Under the pieces are notes generated by a model. It made no database searches, was not told the DNA's origin, and saw only the letters and a list, made by a program, of their open reading frames with translations. The translations under genes and the position numbers were made by a program. This document shows positions 1 to 8,404 of a stretch of DNA of 13,506 nt, piece by piece. Numbering within the stretch: the first letter of the stretch is position 1; each line of letters begins with the position of its first letter. The stretch lies in the NCBI GenBank assembly GCA_964385995.1, contig CAYLRF010000040.1:1-13506 (forward strand), read 5' to 3'. Source of the stretch: CAYLRF01 sp964385995 (lineage in GTDB: Bacteria > Bacillota > Clostridia > Lachnospirales > Lachnospiraceae).

Positions 1-19
1 CGCAAATCCCACGCAGGGT

Positions 20-48
20 ACTATAACATAGCCGCGTGACATCGTCAC
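20..48 (-). promoter_or_regulatory. Possible extended -10 promoter leaving the left edge
   Basis: On the minus strand, TATAGT (25 to 20) is preceded by TGT, giving an extended -10 (TGnTATAGT). Seventeen bases upstream lies GTGACG (48 to 43), which shares four of six bases with TTGACA. It would drive a gene beyond the window. The weak -35 overlaps the inverted repeat at 34-50, so a regulator bound there could control it. Sequence evidence only. Confidence 0.35.
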
Positions 49-76
49 GCAAAAATTCTTCCAATCGCTCGTGACG
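34..76. promoter_or_regulatory. Inverted-repeat cluster with three GTCAC half-sites
   Basis: A perfect 7-bp inverted repeat, GCGTGAC-ATC-GTCACGC, lies at 34-50. A third half-site, CGTGACG, at 70-76 can pair with 43-49. In minus-strand RNA the middle segment could therefore form either of two exclusive hairpins. The A5 run at 51-55 is on the wrong side for an intrinsic terminator of the giant gene. It may be an operator for the next gene or an RNA switch; function unknown. Confidence 0.4.
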
Positions 77-93
77 GCTGCAAGTCAGCTTCA

Positions 94-3000
94 CTATTTC
101 AAGTATGCAATATCTTGTCCGCTTTCAAGACTATATGTTCCTTGTCCTGTAAGCCATCCGGAGGTCGACGCGGCGTTTATGGCAATGGCCTTGCCTTTTG
201 TCGCACTGTTCCCCTTAAAGCTCCCTCCTGTACCGCCTAGCGTGAGTTTGTGCGCGTATATGGCGCCGCCGTTGCCTTTGGCGGTATTTGAGGTGAATGT
301 GCAGCCGTTTACTTTAACAGGATCATCCCCTGTTTTCGTATCACTTGAAATCGCGCCGCCGTTGCCGGTTCTGGCCTTGTTGTTCATAAATTTGCTGTCG
401 CTTATCGTAAGGGTCGCAGTCCCTCTCTCCTCTTTCTGCAAAACAGCCCCGGCGTTATTCGCTTCATTCCCGTCGAACGTACACCCGGTAATCGTTAAAT
501 CCTGATTACCGCCGTTGAATATCGCGCCGCCGTTGCTCTTCTCAGACTGATTCCGGGTGAATGTCGAGCTTTCAATTTTGACCGCCACTCTGTCGGAGTT
601 TTGGGCGCGGTACAGCGCTATCGCACCGCCATGACCTGAGGTCATTCCGCCGTGGTTGTCAGTGAATGTAGCACCGTTTACCGCAAGAACGCCGTCGGCT
701 CTGATCGCGCCTCCGTATCCGCCCGCCTTGTTGCCGTAGAATTTGCAGCCGTCTTTCACTTCCAGTTCCCCGGTGGCACAAATCGCGCCTCCGTTCCCGC
801 TCTTGTCCGAAGAGATGTTTGCTTTATCCTCGTCGCCGTCCGCTCCGAAAGTACAACCGGAAAATACTGCCTTCTTGACACCACCGGTGCAATTAACCGC
901 TCCGCCGTTGCCCTTGGCGGTATTTCCCTCGAAGGTATATCCCGTCACGGTAAATTCATTCGCCGCCTCGACATACAGGGCGCCGCCCACATTTGCCGTG
1001 GCTTTATTGTTTCGGAAACCTACCGCATATTCCTCGTCTGAAATCTGTATCTTATCCTTTGCCGCTGTGAAAGTAATAGTAGCGGGTGCCGGCTGATTCG
1101 CATCTTTCAATACCGAAACAGATCCTCCTCCTTTTTTCGTGCTTGGGGTTACATTTCCCTGAAACGCTGTGTCAGTCACCTGAAGGTCTCCGCTTCTAAT
1201 CATAATGGCGCCGCCACCGTTGCCGTCAGAAGTATTCTTGTTATCCGTGAACACACTGTCTTTAACGATTGTACTCAACCCGAGTTTTTTCTCATCGGAT
1301 TGATATATGGCTCCTCCCTGCGTCTGCGATTCATTACGATCGAATTTGCTGGATGTTACGGTAAGATCTGCGTGGCAGTTAAATATTGCGCCGCCGTCGT
1401 TCTTAAGGCTCTTGTTCTCCGTAAATATCGATTTTTCCACGGTTACAGGCTTTTTTGCACTTCCGTACAGGGCTAACGCGCCGCCATGACCGGAACCGCT
1501 CTTGTTCCCGGCGAAAGTCGTGTCGGTCACCGTAAGCACTCCATCGGCTCTGATCGCGCCGCCGTATGTGGCCGACTTGTTGCCGTAGAACGCGCTACCA
1601 TCCTTCACCTCCAGTTCCCCGGCGGCATATATCGCTCCGCCGTTCTTTACGGTGGTGGAATTAGCGCTTGCTTCATCGCCGTCTTTGCCGAAGGTACTGC
1701 CCGATATAACGGCGTGTGATTTACCGTAGTCGAGGCAGAGAGCGCCGCCGTTGTTCGGCGCGGTATTCGCGGTAAAGACGCTGTTCGTGATTTTAAGCGG
1801 ATTATCCGCGGTGCCGACGCCGGACGCGTACACGGCGCCGCCGTTCTTATCTGTCGTCGTCACTTTGTTGCCGTCGAACGTGTAACCCGATATCGAGAAC
1901 TTCGTCACCTTTTCCGTCGTGTATACGGCACCTCCGTTGCCAGCGGTAGCGGAATTGCCCGTAAATACCGCGTTTTCGGCAGTCCCATCGAATGTTACGG
2001 ACGGTTGGGCATACTCATTTCCGCTCTTATCCTTGCCGCAGATTGCCGCCACGGCGCCGCCGCCGACACCGCCTGCCGTATTGTTTTTGAACTCCGTGTC
2101 AGTCACATTCAGCGCACCGGTGTTCACGAATACTGCTCCGCCGCCGGAGTCCTCCGCCGCCTCAGTGACCACCGTGTTCTTGACGAAATGGCTGCCTTTT
2201 ACGGTTGTGCTCACGGCGACGTTCCTCTCACCGGATTGATATATGGCACCTCCGCGCTTCGTTGATTTGTTACTCTCAAATGTGCAGCTTGTTACGGTAA
2301 GATCCGCGTGGCAGTTAAATATTGCGCCGCCGTCAGGTCCTTCATTTCCCGTGAATGTCGAATCTTTCACCGTTACAGCCTTCTTCGCGTTACCGTACAG
2401 CGCGATCGCTCCGCCTTGAGAGCCGCTGTTCTGTCCGCTCTTGTTCCCGGCGAAAGTCGTGTCGGTTACCGTAAGCGCTCCGTCGGCTCTGATCGCGCCG
2501 CCGTATGTGGCCGCCTTGTTGCCGTAGAAAGCGCTGCCGTCCTTCACCTTAAGTTCCCCCGCGGCATATATCGCCCCGCCGTTTTGCGCGGTGCTGGAAT
2601 TTGCTTTACCGTCAGCGCCGTCTTCGCCGAACGTGCTGCCCGATATGACACTGTGGGATCCGCCGTCGTTAAGGCAGAGAGCACCGCCGTTGCCCGGCGC
2701 GGTATTCGCGGTAAATGTACAGTCTGTGAATATAAGCGGCTGCTCCGCCGTGCCGACGCCCGTCGCGAAGACCGCCCCGCCGCTCATCTTCTCTTTCAAC
2801 ACTTTATTCCCATCGAATGTGTAACCCGACACCGAGACTTTTTTTACCTTTGCCGTCGTGTATATGGCGCCACCGTTGGCGCCTTTCGCCAAATTGCCCG
2901 TGAATACCGCGTCTTCTGTGCTTCCCTCGAACGTGACAGTCGGATATGTATAATCTGTTCCTTCCTGACTGCTGCCGCAGATTATCGATACCGCGCCGCC

Positions 3001-6000
3001 GTTACTGCTTGCGCTATTGCCGTCGAACTCCGTATCGGTTACTTGCAAAGTGGCGGCGTTCACAAACACGGCTCCGCCGGAACCATTCTCCACCGTGTTC
3101 GAGGTGAAATGACTTTCCGCTATAACCGTGCTCGGATCGAGGCTTTTCTCACCGCTCTGGTATATGGCCCCTCCTCCTGACAAGGCACTGTTCGTGTCAA
3201 ATGTGCAACCTGTGAGGGTAAGATCCGCGGAGCAATTAAATATGGCGCCGCCATTATTCTTTGGACTCTTGTTTTCCGTAAATGTCGAACTCTCCACCTT
3301 TACGGTCTTCTTGGAGCCGCCGTACAGGGCTATGGCGCCGCCGTGAGCACCGCCTACACTCGCGCACTGATTGCCTTTGAATGTGCTGTCACTGACCGTA
3401 AGGTCTCCGTCGGCTCTTATTGCTCCGCCGTATGTGCCGGAGGTATTTCCGTAGAACTTGCAGTTATCCTTAAGTTCCAGAACACTGCTTGAGTATATGG
3501 CGCCGCCGTTTGAGCTTGAGGAATTTGCCGCGGAGGCGTCGTTTTCCTTCCCAAACACGCAGCCTGAGAGCGTCACCTTCTTATTCGTCGATACGCTCAC
3601 GGCTCCGCCGCCGCCCGTTGTCGGGGCACAGGTATTTGCCTCAAACCCGGTGTCGGTTACCTTAAGGGTACCGCCCAGCACGCTTATCGCGCCGCCGCCC
3701 GAGCCGACGCCCTTCGTATTCGCGATGTTCCCTTTAAAGAAGCTGTCCTCGATCACGATGTCGCCGCTGCCGTCGTTCTCCGTGTTCTGGTAGATGGCGC
3801 CGCCCTGATTGGTCGACTTATTTTCATTAAATTCGCAGGTTTTTATCGTGAGATCCGAGCCTCGGTTAAATATAGCGCCGCCGCAGTTCGTATTTGTCAC
3901 GTTGTTCGTGAACGTCGAGTTCGTGATGGTGACCTTCCTGTCCTTCTCCCAAAGAGCTATCGCGCCGCCGTTCTTCGCGGCTCCGCCTTCTACTCCTACG
4001 GAGTTGTCGAGGAATTCGCAGTCATCCAGCGTGAGATCGCCGTAGCACCATATCGCGCCGCCGTAGTCTGTGGAGTGGTTCTTTTGGAATGTTACTCCGC
4101 TTGCCTGCAGGTGTCCCTTCGTCTTGATGAAGGAGAGCGGACTCGGCTCCTGCTCCCCGTCGAAGAGGATCCTGCCGTCCTCGGTGGCCTCCAGCTTCAG
4201 ACCCGAGCCGTACGGCACGTCGAAGAAATTCTTCTTCATCCCCGGCTTACGGATGAAGTTACGTTCCTGCCCGTCGTCCGTCACGCAAACCGTCACACCC
4301 TCGGGAACATTTATGATGTCTTCGAAGGTTATGTCATCGTCCACGACTACGTTCAGCTCTGAGGCGGTGCCTTCCACGGCCTGCTTAAGCTCCTGAAATT
4401 TCGAGACTTTCACCCGCGGCGCGTTTTCATTTTTCATATCCTCAAGCGACGGCATCACATCGTCTGTATACAGGTTTATGTCGCCGTCCTTGGAAATCAG
4501 ATCGTAAGCGGCGTTTCCGTATTTTACGCTCCCGTTTAGAAGCGCGCTCGCGTATGAGGCGTTGTCGCACTCCACGATGGCTTTGCCCGGACCTATGTTC
4601 CTGTCGGTCTGCACGAGAAGCGGATCGCTCTCATCGTGATTTTTAAGGCTCCTGCCCTCCACGTGTATCCTGACATTTTCCGTACCTATCCTGCTTCCGC
4701 GCAGGAATACCCTGTTGTCGCTTCCCAGATGGAAGGTGCCGCCGATATTGACCGTGCCCTGTACCAGCACGCCGTTTTCCCAGCTGCCCTTGCCTTCGTT
4801 TTCCGCCACGTTTCCGTAGATCTCGCCGCCTCTTAAGTTTGCCGTGGAATCGGCGTCACTTACTATCATCGCGCCGCCGACTTTCCGCGCGGTATTGCCG
4901 CTTATCACGCCGCCGGTCATGTTTAGAGTGCCGCTGCCTTTATACGTCTTGTTCCCGTCGACATTGATGCCGGCGCCGTATGTTCCGCAGACATTATCAT
5001 TTATCCTGCCGCCTTTTAGGTCCATCCTGCCGCCGACATACACGGCGCCCGCGGAATTTACCGCTTCGTTGTCATGTATGGAGCCGCCTGTCATGGTGAA
5101 GGTGCTGTCATGGGTGACATATACGCCGCCGCCGGCATTGCCCGCGTGATTTCCGTAGATCTCGCCGCCGCTCATGGTGAAGACGCCGTTCCGGTTGAGC
5201 GCGACGGCTCCGCCCTGGTCCGCGCCGGTATTATCGCATATGGAACCGCCGTTCATGATGAAGACGTTCCTGCCCGCCTTGCCTCCTGCCGACTCCGTGC
5301 GCACCACGAAACCTCCCGGCTGTACGACATTATCGGAAATGGAGCCGCCGTTCATGATAAATGTGGACCCCGTGGTCACCTGCACAACGCGGAAAGTCCC
5401 CTCGGTGCGGTTGCCGCTTATGCTCCCTCCGTTCATGGTCAGCGTACTGCCGTTATAGACGCCTACCGGGTGCTGAGAACCGCTGATTTTCGTACCCTTT
5501 TCCAGTACGATATTCCCCTGAGTATCGGCGTGAAGCGCGGCTCTCTCGGAGGAAATCACCGGGCTGACATTCACACCCCGAAGCGTCATCTTCGACTTCT
5601 TCTCGGCGCATACGGAATAAAGATCGGATACACCGATATAGCTGTCGATGAGCTTCATTTCCACGTCCTCACCTGTGGTGATGACGCCGCGGTTCCCGCC
5701 GTCTCTCACGTTAAGTCCCGTGATTTCCACATAGGTCTTGGCTTTCCTCTCTTTGCCGAGGCCTTCGTTATTGCCTACCCTGATGGCTCTTGACGCGCCG
5801 TCGTCTAAACGCCCGATCGTGATGTCGTTTCCTATCATCGTGACGCCTTCACAGCGGATCACGTCGCCGCTGCATTTTTCGATGAGGATGTCGTTTAACT
5901 TCACGACCGAACCTTTTTCCTCGAGCTTGATACCGCAGGCTTTCGCGTTCCTCACGGTGATGTCTTCCATGACGACGTCGCCGCGGGCGATGACGCCGAT

Positions 6001-7053
6001 CTCAGCTCCGCCCGCGCCCTCGCCGTCGAAGATACAGTTGCTCATCCTCACGCGGTGGATGTTGTTCCTGCCGTCAAAGCCCCAGCCGCCGTTTATCTTA
6101 TGCACGTATACGTCTTTGCACTCGAAGGTGGACGCGCCTAGAGACTCAAGTCCACGATAATTCGTGTTATATATCTCGATCATGCCGCCGCGCTTGGCTC
6201 CGCGGTAATCCATCGTGAGCCTGCGTCTGCTTAGGATTCCTCTGTAGGCGGAGTTTTTAAAGCTGCCGCCGTAGATCTTGGTGTCACCGTAATTGGAAAG
6301 AAGGCATGTTCTCGCGCCGTCGAAGACGGGATCGCCCTCGATCACGAGCGAGCCGCCCTCCTCGACTCCGATAAGGATATTTCCGCTGTCCTCATACGTA
6401 CCGCCGTTTATCTCGGCCTTGCCGTAGTCCGTGACGCGAAGGGCGCTGCCTCCGACATGGGATATGCCCGTCCCCGAAAGGAGCTTCGCCTCGCCCGCCG
6501 TCTGAACCGCAGCCACGCCCGTGTAATCGATCCTACCAGAATTCACGGTAAGCGAACCGTCCTTTTCCACGGACACTCCGCCCGCTATCATGTTTCCTTT
6601 AAGATTTATGCCGTCTACGGTAAGCGAAGACTTGGGTGTGACTTCCAGCATGAAGTCCTTTTCTCCCAGGTCATACGAAGCGGTGAGGGTGTGCCCGCCC
6701 TTTACGGACTTCTGCCCGTTCACCGTAAGGACCGCTTCGGTAATCTCGATGTCGCCCGCGACATTTATATCAAGCTGTCCCTCAGCCGCGAGCAGCCGTC
6801 GAAGCGTGGCCTCGTCGGTCACCGCCTCCGCGTCGGCGCGGTTTTTCGCTTCTGTCTTCGCTTTATCCGCGTCCTTATTCTTGGAGCCGCCGCCTTGCCC
6901 GTCCTCGGCCACTTTGCCGCCGCCGTCAAAGACGCCCGCCGCGTACATGATCCCGAACGCGGCGCATATGAGAAGGACGGCTATGAGCGCCCCGATGAGG
7001 ATCTTCTTTTTCCCCGACTTGCCGCTTTTTTCATTTTCAGAACCGTTTCCCAT
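94..7053 (-). CDS. Giant Pmp-like beta-helix surface protein (2319 aa)
   Basis: Predicted cell-surface beta-helix protein, probably an adhesin or surface fibre; no enzymatic motif is seen. Start ATG at 7053 has a GGAGGG site five bases upstream; stop is TAG. A Lys-rich N-terminus precedes one hydrophobic segment (residues 18-42) that would act as a signal anchor or signal peptide; there is no lipobox. A Lys/Asp/Gly-rich linker (about 43-77) leads to a cap-like segment (about 78-125) and an irregular beta-helix, then eight MxGGxIxxN rungs (about 534-748). A second cap-like segment starts near 881, followed by five large units (987-2319) with over 40 GGA[I/V/L] and many FxxN motifs, the hallmarks of chlamydial Pmp repeats. 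No autotransporter barrel, LPXTG or SLH/choline-binding anchor is visible at the C-terminus. It is the last gene of the cluster, 165 bp after the pseudo-MBL lipoprotein. The fold call is strong; the adhesin role is inferred. Confidence 0.9.
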   Translation of the reverse strand: MGNGSENEKSGKSGKKKILIGALIAVLLICAAFGIMYAAGVFDGGGKVAEDGQGGGSKNKDADKAKTEAKNRADAEAVTDEATLRRLLAAEGQLDINVAGDIEITEAVLTVNGQKSVKGGHTLTASYDLGEKDFMLEVTPKSSLTVDGINLKGNMIAGGVSVEKDGSLTVNSGRIDYTGVAAVQTAGEAKLLSGTGISHVGGSALRVTDYGKAEINGGTYEDSGNILIGVEEGGSLVIEGDPVFDGARTCLLSNYGDTKIYGGSFKNSAYRGILSRRRLTMDYRGAKRGGMIEIYNTNYRGLESLGASTFECKDVYVHKINGGWGFDGRNNIHRVRMSNCIFDGEGAGGAEIGVIARGDVVMEDITVRNAKACGIKLEEKGSVVKLNDILIEKCSGDVIRCEGVTMIGNDITIGRLDDGASRAIRVGNNEGLGKERKAKTYVEITGLNVRDGGNRGVITTGEDVEMKLIDSYIGVSDLYSVCAEKKSKMTLRGVNVSPVISSERAALHADTQGNIVLEKGTKISGSQHPVGVYNGSTLTMNGGSISGNRTEGTFRVVQVTTGSTFIMNGGSISDNVVQPGGFVVRTESAGGKAGRNVFIMNGGSICDNTGADQGGAVALNRNGVFTMSGGEIYGNHAGNAGGGVYVTHDSTFTMTGGSIHDNEAVNSAGAVYVGGRMDLKGGRINDNVCGTYGAGINVDGNKTYKGSGTLNMTGGVISGNTARKVGGAMIVSDADSTANLRGGEIYGNVAENEGKGSWENGVLVQGTVNIGGTFHLGSDNRVFLRGSRIGTENVRIHVEGRSLKNHDESDPLLVQTDRNIGPGKAIVECDNASYASALLNGSVKYGNAAYDLISKDGDINLYTDDVMPSLEDMKNENAPRVKVSKFQELKQAVEGTASELNVVVDDDITFEDIINVPEGVTVCVTDDGQERNFIRKPGMKKNFFDVPYGSGLKLEATEDGRILFDGEQEPSPLSFIKTKGHLQASGVTFQKNHSTDYGGAIWCYGDLTLDDCEFLDNSVGVEGGAAKNGGAIALWEKDRKVTITNSTFTNNVTNTNCGGAIFNRGSDLTIKTCEFNENKSTNQGGAIYQNTENDGSGDIVIEDSFFKGNIANTKGVGSGGGAISVLGGTLKVTDTGFEANTCAPTTGGGGAVSVSTNKKVTLSGCVFGKENDASAANSSSSNGGAIYSSSVLELKDNCKFYGNTSGTYGGAIRADGDLTVSDSTFKGNQCASVGGAHGGAIALYGGSKKTVKVESSTFTENKSPKNNGGAIFNCSADLTLTGCTFDTNSALSGGGAIYQSGEKSLDPSTVIAESHFTSNTVENGSGGAVFVNAATLQVTDTEFDGNSASSNGGAVSIICGSSQEGTDYTYPTVTFEGSTEDAVFTGNLAKGANGGAIYTTAKVKKVSVSGYTFDGNKVLKEKMSGGAVFATGVGTAEQPLIFTDCTFTANTAPGNGGALCLNDGGSHSVISGSTFGEDGADGKANSSTAQNGGAIYAAGELKVKDGSAFYGNKAATYGGAIRADGALTVTDTTFAGNKSGQNSGSQGGAIALYGNAKKAVTVKDSTFTGNEGPDGGAIFNCHADLTVTSCTFESNKSTKRGGAIYQSGERNVAVSTTVKGSHFVKNTVVTEAAEDSGGGAVFVNTGALNVTDTEFKNNTAGGVGGGAVAAICGKDKSGNEYAQPSVTFDGTAENAVFTGNSATAGNGGAVYTTEKVTKFSISGYTFDGNKVTTTDKNGGAVYASGVGTADNPLKITNSVFTANTAPNNGGALCLDYGKSHAVISGSTFGKDGDEASANSTTVKNGGAIYAAGELEVKDGSAFYGNKSATYGGAIRADGVLTVTDTTFAGNKSGSGHGGALALYGSAKKPVTVEKSIFTENKSLKNDGGAIFNCHADLTVTSSKFDRNESQTQGGAIYQSDEKKLGLSTIVKDSVFTDNKNTSDGNGGGAIMIRSGDLQVTDTAFQGNVTPSTKKGGGSVSVLKDANQPAPATITFTAAKDKIQISDEEYAVGFRNNKATANVGGALYVEAANEFTVTGYTFEGNTAKGNGGAVNCTGGVKKAVFSGCTFGADGDEDKANISSDKSGNGGAICATGELEVKDGCKFYGNKAGGYGGAIRADGVLAVNGATFTDNHGGMTSGHGGAIALYRAQNSDRVAVKIESSTFTRNQSEKSNGGAIFNGGNQDLTITGCTFDGNEANNAGAVLQKEERGTATLTISDSKFMNNKARTGNGGAISSDTKTGDDPVKVNGCTFTSNTAKGNGGAIYAHKLTLGGTGGSFKGNSATKGKAIAINAASTSGWLTGQGTYSLESGQDIAYLK
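97..747 (-). repeat. Beta-helix super-repeat unit 5 (217 aa, C-terminal)
   Basis: Residues 2103-2319, starting at CKFYGN with YGGAIRADG kept exactly. Rungs become less regular (AGAVLQ, GKAIAIN) and the protein ends shortly after, with no extra anchoring domain. Confidence 0.75.
748..1596 (-). repeat. Beta-helix super-repeat unit 4 (283 aa)
   Basis: Residues 1820-2102, starting at SAFYGN. The first half closely follows unit 3. The second half has diverged: the segment equivalent to the GGALCL rung is missing, and an unrelated stretch around residues 1980-2010 replaces the corresponding part of units 2 and 3. Confidence 0.75.
1597..2535 (-). repeat. Beta-helix super-repeat unit 3 (313 aa)
   Basis: Residues 1507-1819, starting at SAFYGN. 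It has all the landmarks of unit 2. At its border with unit 4 the DNA is nearly the same as at its border with unit 2 (compare about 1499-1640 with 2439-2580), which points to recent duplication or gene conversion. Confidence 0.8.
2536..3462 (-). repeat. Beta-helix super-repeat unit 2 (309 aa)
   Basis: Residues 1198-1506, starting at CKFYGN and containing YGGAIRADG, GGAIFNC, GGAIYQSGE, GYTFDGNK, GGALCL and GSTFG landmarks in order. It has the same order of rungs as unit 3 over its whole length. Confidence 0.8.
3463..4095 (-). repeat. Beta-helix super-repeat unit 1 (211 aa, short)
   Basis: First of five large repeats (residues 987-1197). It begins at the TFQKN rung, aligned with the FYGN rung of later units. 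It lacks the central segment with the GYTFDGN rung that units 2 and 3 carry, and is the most diverged copy (YGGAIWCYGD instead of YGGAIRADG). It follows directly on the second cap. Confidence 0.75.
4812..5455 (-). repeat. Eight MxGGxIxxN beta-helix rungs in first domain
   Basis: Within the giant protein, residues about 534-748 contain eight successive rungs of the form T-M-x-G-G-x-I-x-x-N, for example TMNGGSISGN, FTMSGGEIYGN and FTMTGGSIHDN, spaced 25-35 residues apart. Such rungs are common in beta-helix surface proteins of gut Clostridia. They differ from the GGAI/FxxN rungs of the second domain, so the protein joins two repeat types. Confidence 0.8.
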
Positions 7054-7218
7054 GATACCCTCCGATCCTTATTTCTTTCATCGCTGTCCCGGGCGATGAT
7101 ACATGTCCGTGACATCCGATTTCATTCCACAAGCGCCCCGCTCACATCGCGCGTACCGCTCGGAGAATCCGATTTCCCGTGACGCTTCGCCGCCATGACG
7201 GCAGTTTTCCGTGAGCTT
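7054..7218. other. Intergenic region before the giant gene
   Basis: This 165-bp region holds two short inverted repeats: ATGTC-CGT-GACAT (7103-7115) and CATCGC-N8-GCGATG (7079-7098). Neither is followed by a T-run on the minus strand, so no intrinsic terminator separates the two genes. I see no convincing promoter; TATCAT near 7100 lacks a matching -35. Two copies of an ATCGG-containing motif (plus strand CCGATTTC) lie at 7116 and 7169. Confidence 0.4.
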
Positions 7219-8361
7219 CTAGTTCACCGTCATGTGCCCTTCCTCAGTGCGAAGCGTGCCGTAGGCATTGTTCTTGCGCTTCATCTCGACCTGCACGTCA
7301 TACGCTCCGTCGCCGGACGTATATATGAGACACGCGCCGTCCACGGAAGTGTGAAGCACCGTCTTTGCCACCAGAAAATACCTCGCGATCGCGGAGTCGT
7401 CAGCCGCGCTGCTTACCACGCCGACCGCGATCTTCGGAGCGACCGCGCTTATCCACTCCTTGGAATTGGAGTCCTTCGCGCCCTGCCGGTTCATCCGCAC
7501 GACGTCGGCCTTAAGCGCGGCTCCGTGTCTGGCGATGAGTGACGCCTCAGTCGCGGACGAGATGTCTCCTCCTATCAGGAAGCTCGACTGCGCGTAGGTG
7601 ACTTTAAGCACGAGCGAGCCGTTCATGACGCCCTCCGCGCTGCCCCACTCGGAATATCCCGCGTCGGGTGAGAGCACGTCCACCGTAACTCCCGCTCCGA
7701 AGGGTATCGTCGCGCCGGATGAAACGCGCTTTACCGGTATGCCGCCCGCCTTGGCCGCGGACATTACTCTGTCATAGTAGATATTCCCGGAGAAATCGTG
7801 CGGCCCCATGTAGATCTCACCGACAGGCACGCTCGCGTTCACGGCGAGAAATCCGCCCAGATGCGCGGCGTTTACGGCGGTTACCACGGCACAGTCGATT
7901 TTCTGTATGCCCAGCCCCTTAAGGAGCTTTACGAGGTAGCCCGCGTTTCCGGTGTCGCTGTTAAAGTCGATCAGCATGGTCTTGCCGTCCGGAGCCACGA
8001 GGAGAGTGGACTCGCCGCCCACCACGTCCTTCGAGGTCGTCTCGGTATTATCGGTGTAATTAAAGCTTCCTCCCACGAAATACGCGGCTAGCTTTCCCTC
8101 GATCTTCGAGCGATCCTCTATGACCGCCTCATACTCCCTGCGAACCTTGGCCGCCTGTTTGTCCTCACCGTCTTCGTCCGCGTCCTCACCGGCGCCGGAC
8201 TGACCGGATGTTCCCGATTCACCTTTGCCGGAAACCGACGAACCCGAAGACCCCGAATCCTTGCTCTTGTCTTTGCCGGCCGTGGACTTTCCGCAGCCCG
8301 AAAGCACGACAATAAGGCAGAGTATCAGCGGCAAAATCCTCACATGTCTCTTCTTAGCCAT
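7219..8361 (-). CDS. Lipoprotein with degenerate ComEC-like MBL domain
   Basis: Predicted lipoprotein of 380 residues, probably a non-catalytic member of the ComEC/Rec2-type metallo-beta-lactamase family. I chose ATG 8361 because GGAAGGA lies five bases upstream; ATG 8388 in the same frame has only a weak site. The signal peptide ends in LSGC with Cys23 as lipidation site, then a Ser/Gly/Asp/Glu-rich linker (about 24-70). From about residue 115 the family layout is clear: GGESTLLVAPDGKTMLIDF, then a GLGIQKID helix, then VVTAVNAAHLGG (159-170) where active members have THxHxDHxGG. LIGGDI (263-268) keeps the family Asp, but MNRQGAKDSN stands where active members have the GHHGS signature. The end (HTSVDGACLIYTSGDG) also fits. 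Most metal ligands are thus lost, so hydrolase activity is unlikely. It starts 43 bp after the binding-protein gene and precedes the giant surface gene. Confidence 0.85.
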   Translation of the reverse strand: MAKKRHVRILPLILCLIVVLSGCGKSTAGKDKSKDSGSSGSSVSGKGESGTSGQSGAGEDADEDGEDKQAAKVRREYEAVIEDRSKIEGKLAAYFVGGSFNYTDNTETTSKDVVGGESTLLVAPDGKTMLIDFNSDTGNAGYLVKLLKGLGIQKIDCAVVTAVNAAHLGGFLAVNASVPVGEIYMGPHDFSGNIYYDRVMSAAKAGGIPVKRVSSGATIPFGAGVTVDVLSPDAGYSEWGSAEGVMNGSLVLKVTYAQSSFLIGGDISSATEASLIARHGAALKADVVRMNRQGAKDSNSKEWISAVAPKIAVGVVSSAADDSAIARYFLVAKTVLHTSVDGACLIYTSGDGAYDVQVEMKRKNNAYGTLRTEEGHMTVN

Positions 8362-8366
8362 ATCGA

Positions 8367-8373
8367 TCCTTCC
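8367..8373 (-). promoter_or_regulatory. RBS deciding the MBL-like lipoprotein start
   Basis: GGAAGGA on the minus strand sits five bases before ATG 8361. No comparable site precedes the in-frame ATG at 8388, so the shorter protein is favoured. The shorter form also gives a compact Lys-rich signal peptide. Confidence 0.6.
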
Positions 8374-8404
8374 GCTCCTCCTCTCCATATCTTTCTACAG
8401 TCTC

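Noticed and set aside
34..55. Intrinsic terminator of the giant gene
   Set aside because: The hairpin is preceded, not followed, by the T-run on the minus strand.
2308..3180. Long open frame of 290 codons on the plus strand within the giant gene
   Set aside because: It runs antisense to the repeats, has no ribosome binding site, gives a Cys/Arg-rich product without known motifs, and is explained by biased codons of the repeated beta-helix gene.
6964..7002. Lipobox in the giant protein (Cys30 in LLICAAF)
   Set aside because: The residue before Cys is Ile, which does not fit the G/A/S needed, so a signal anchor or ordinary signal peptide is more likely.
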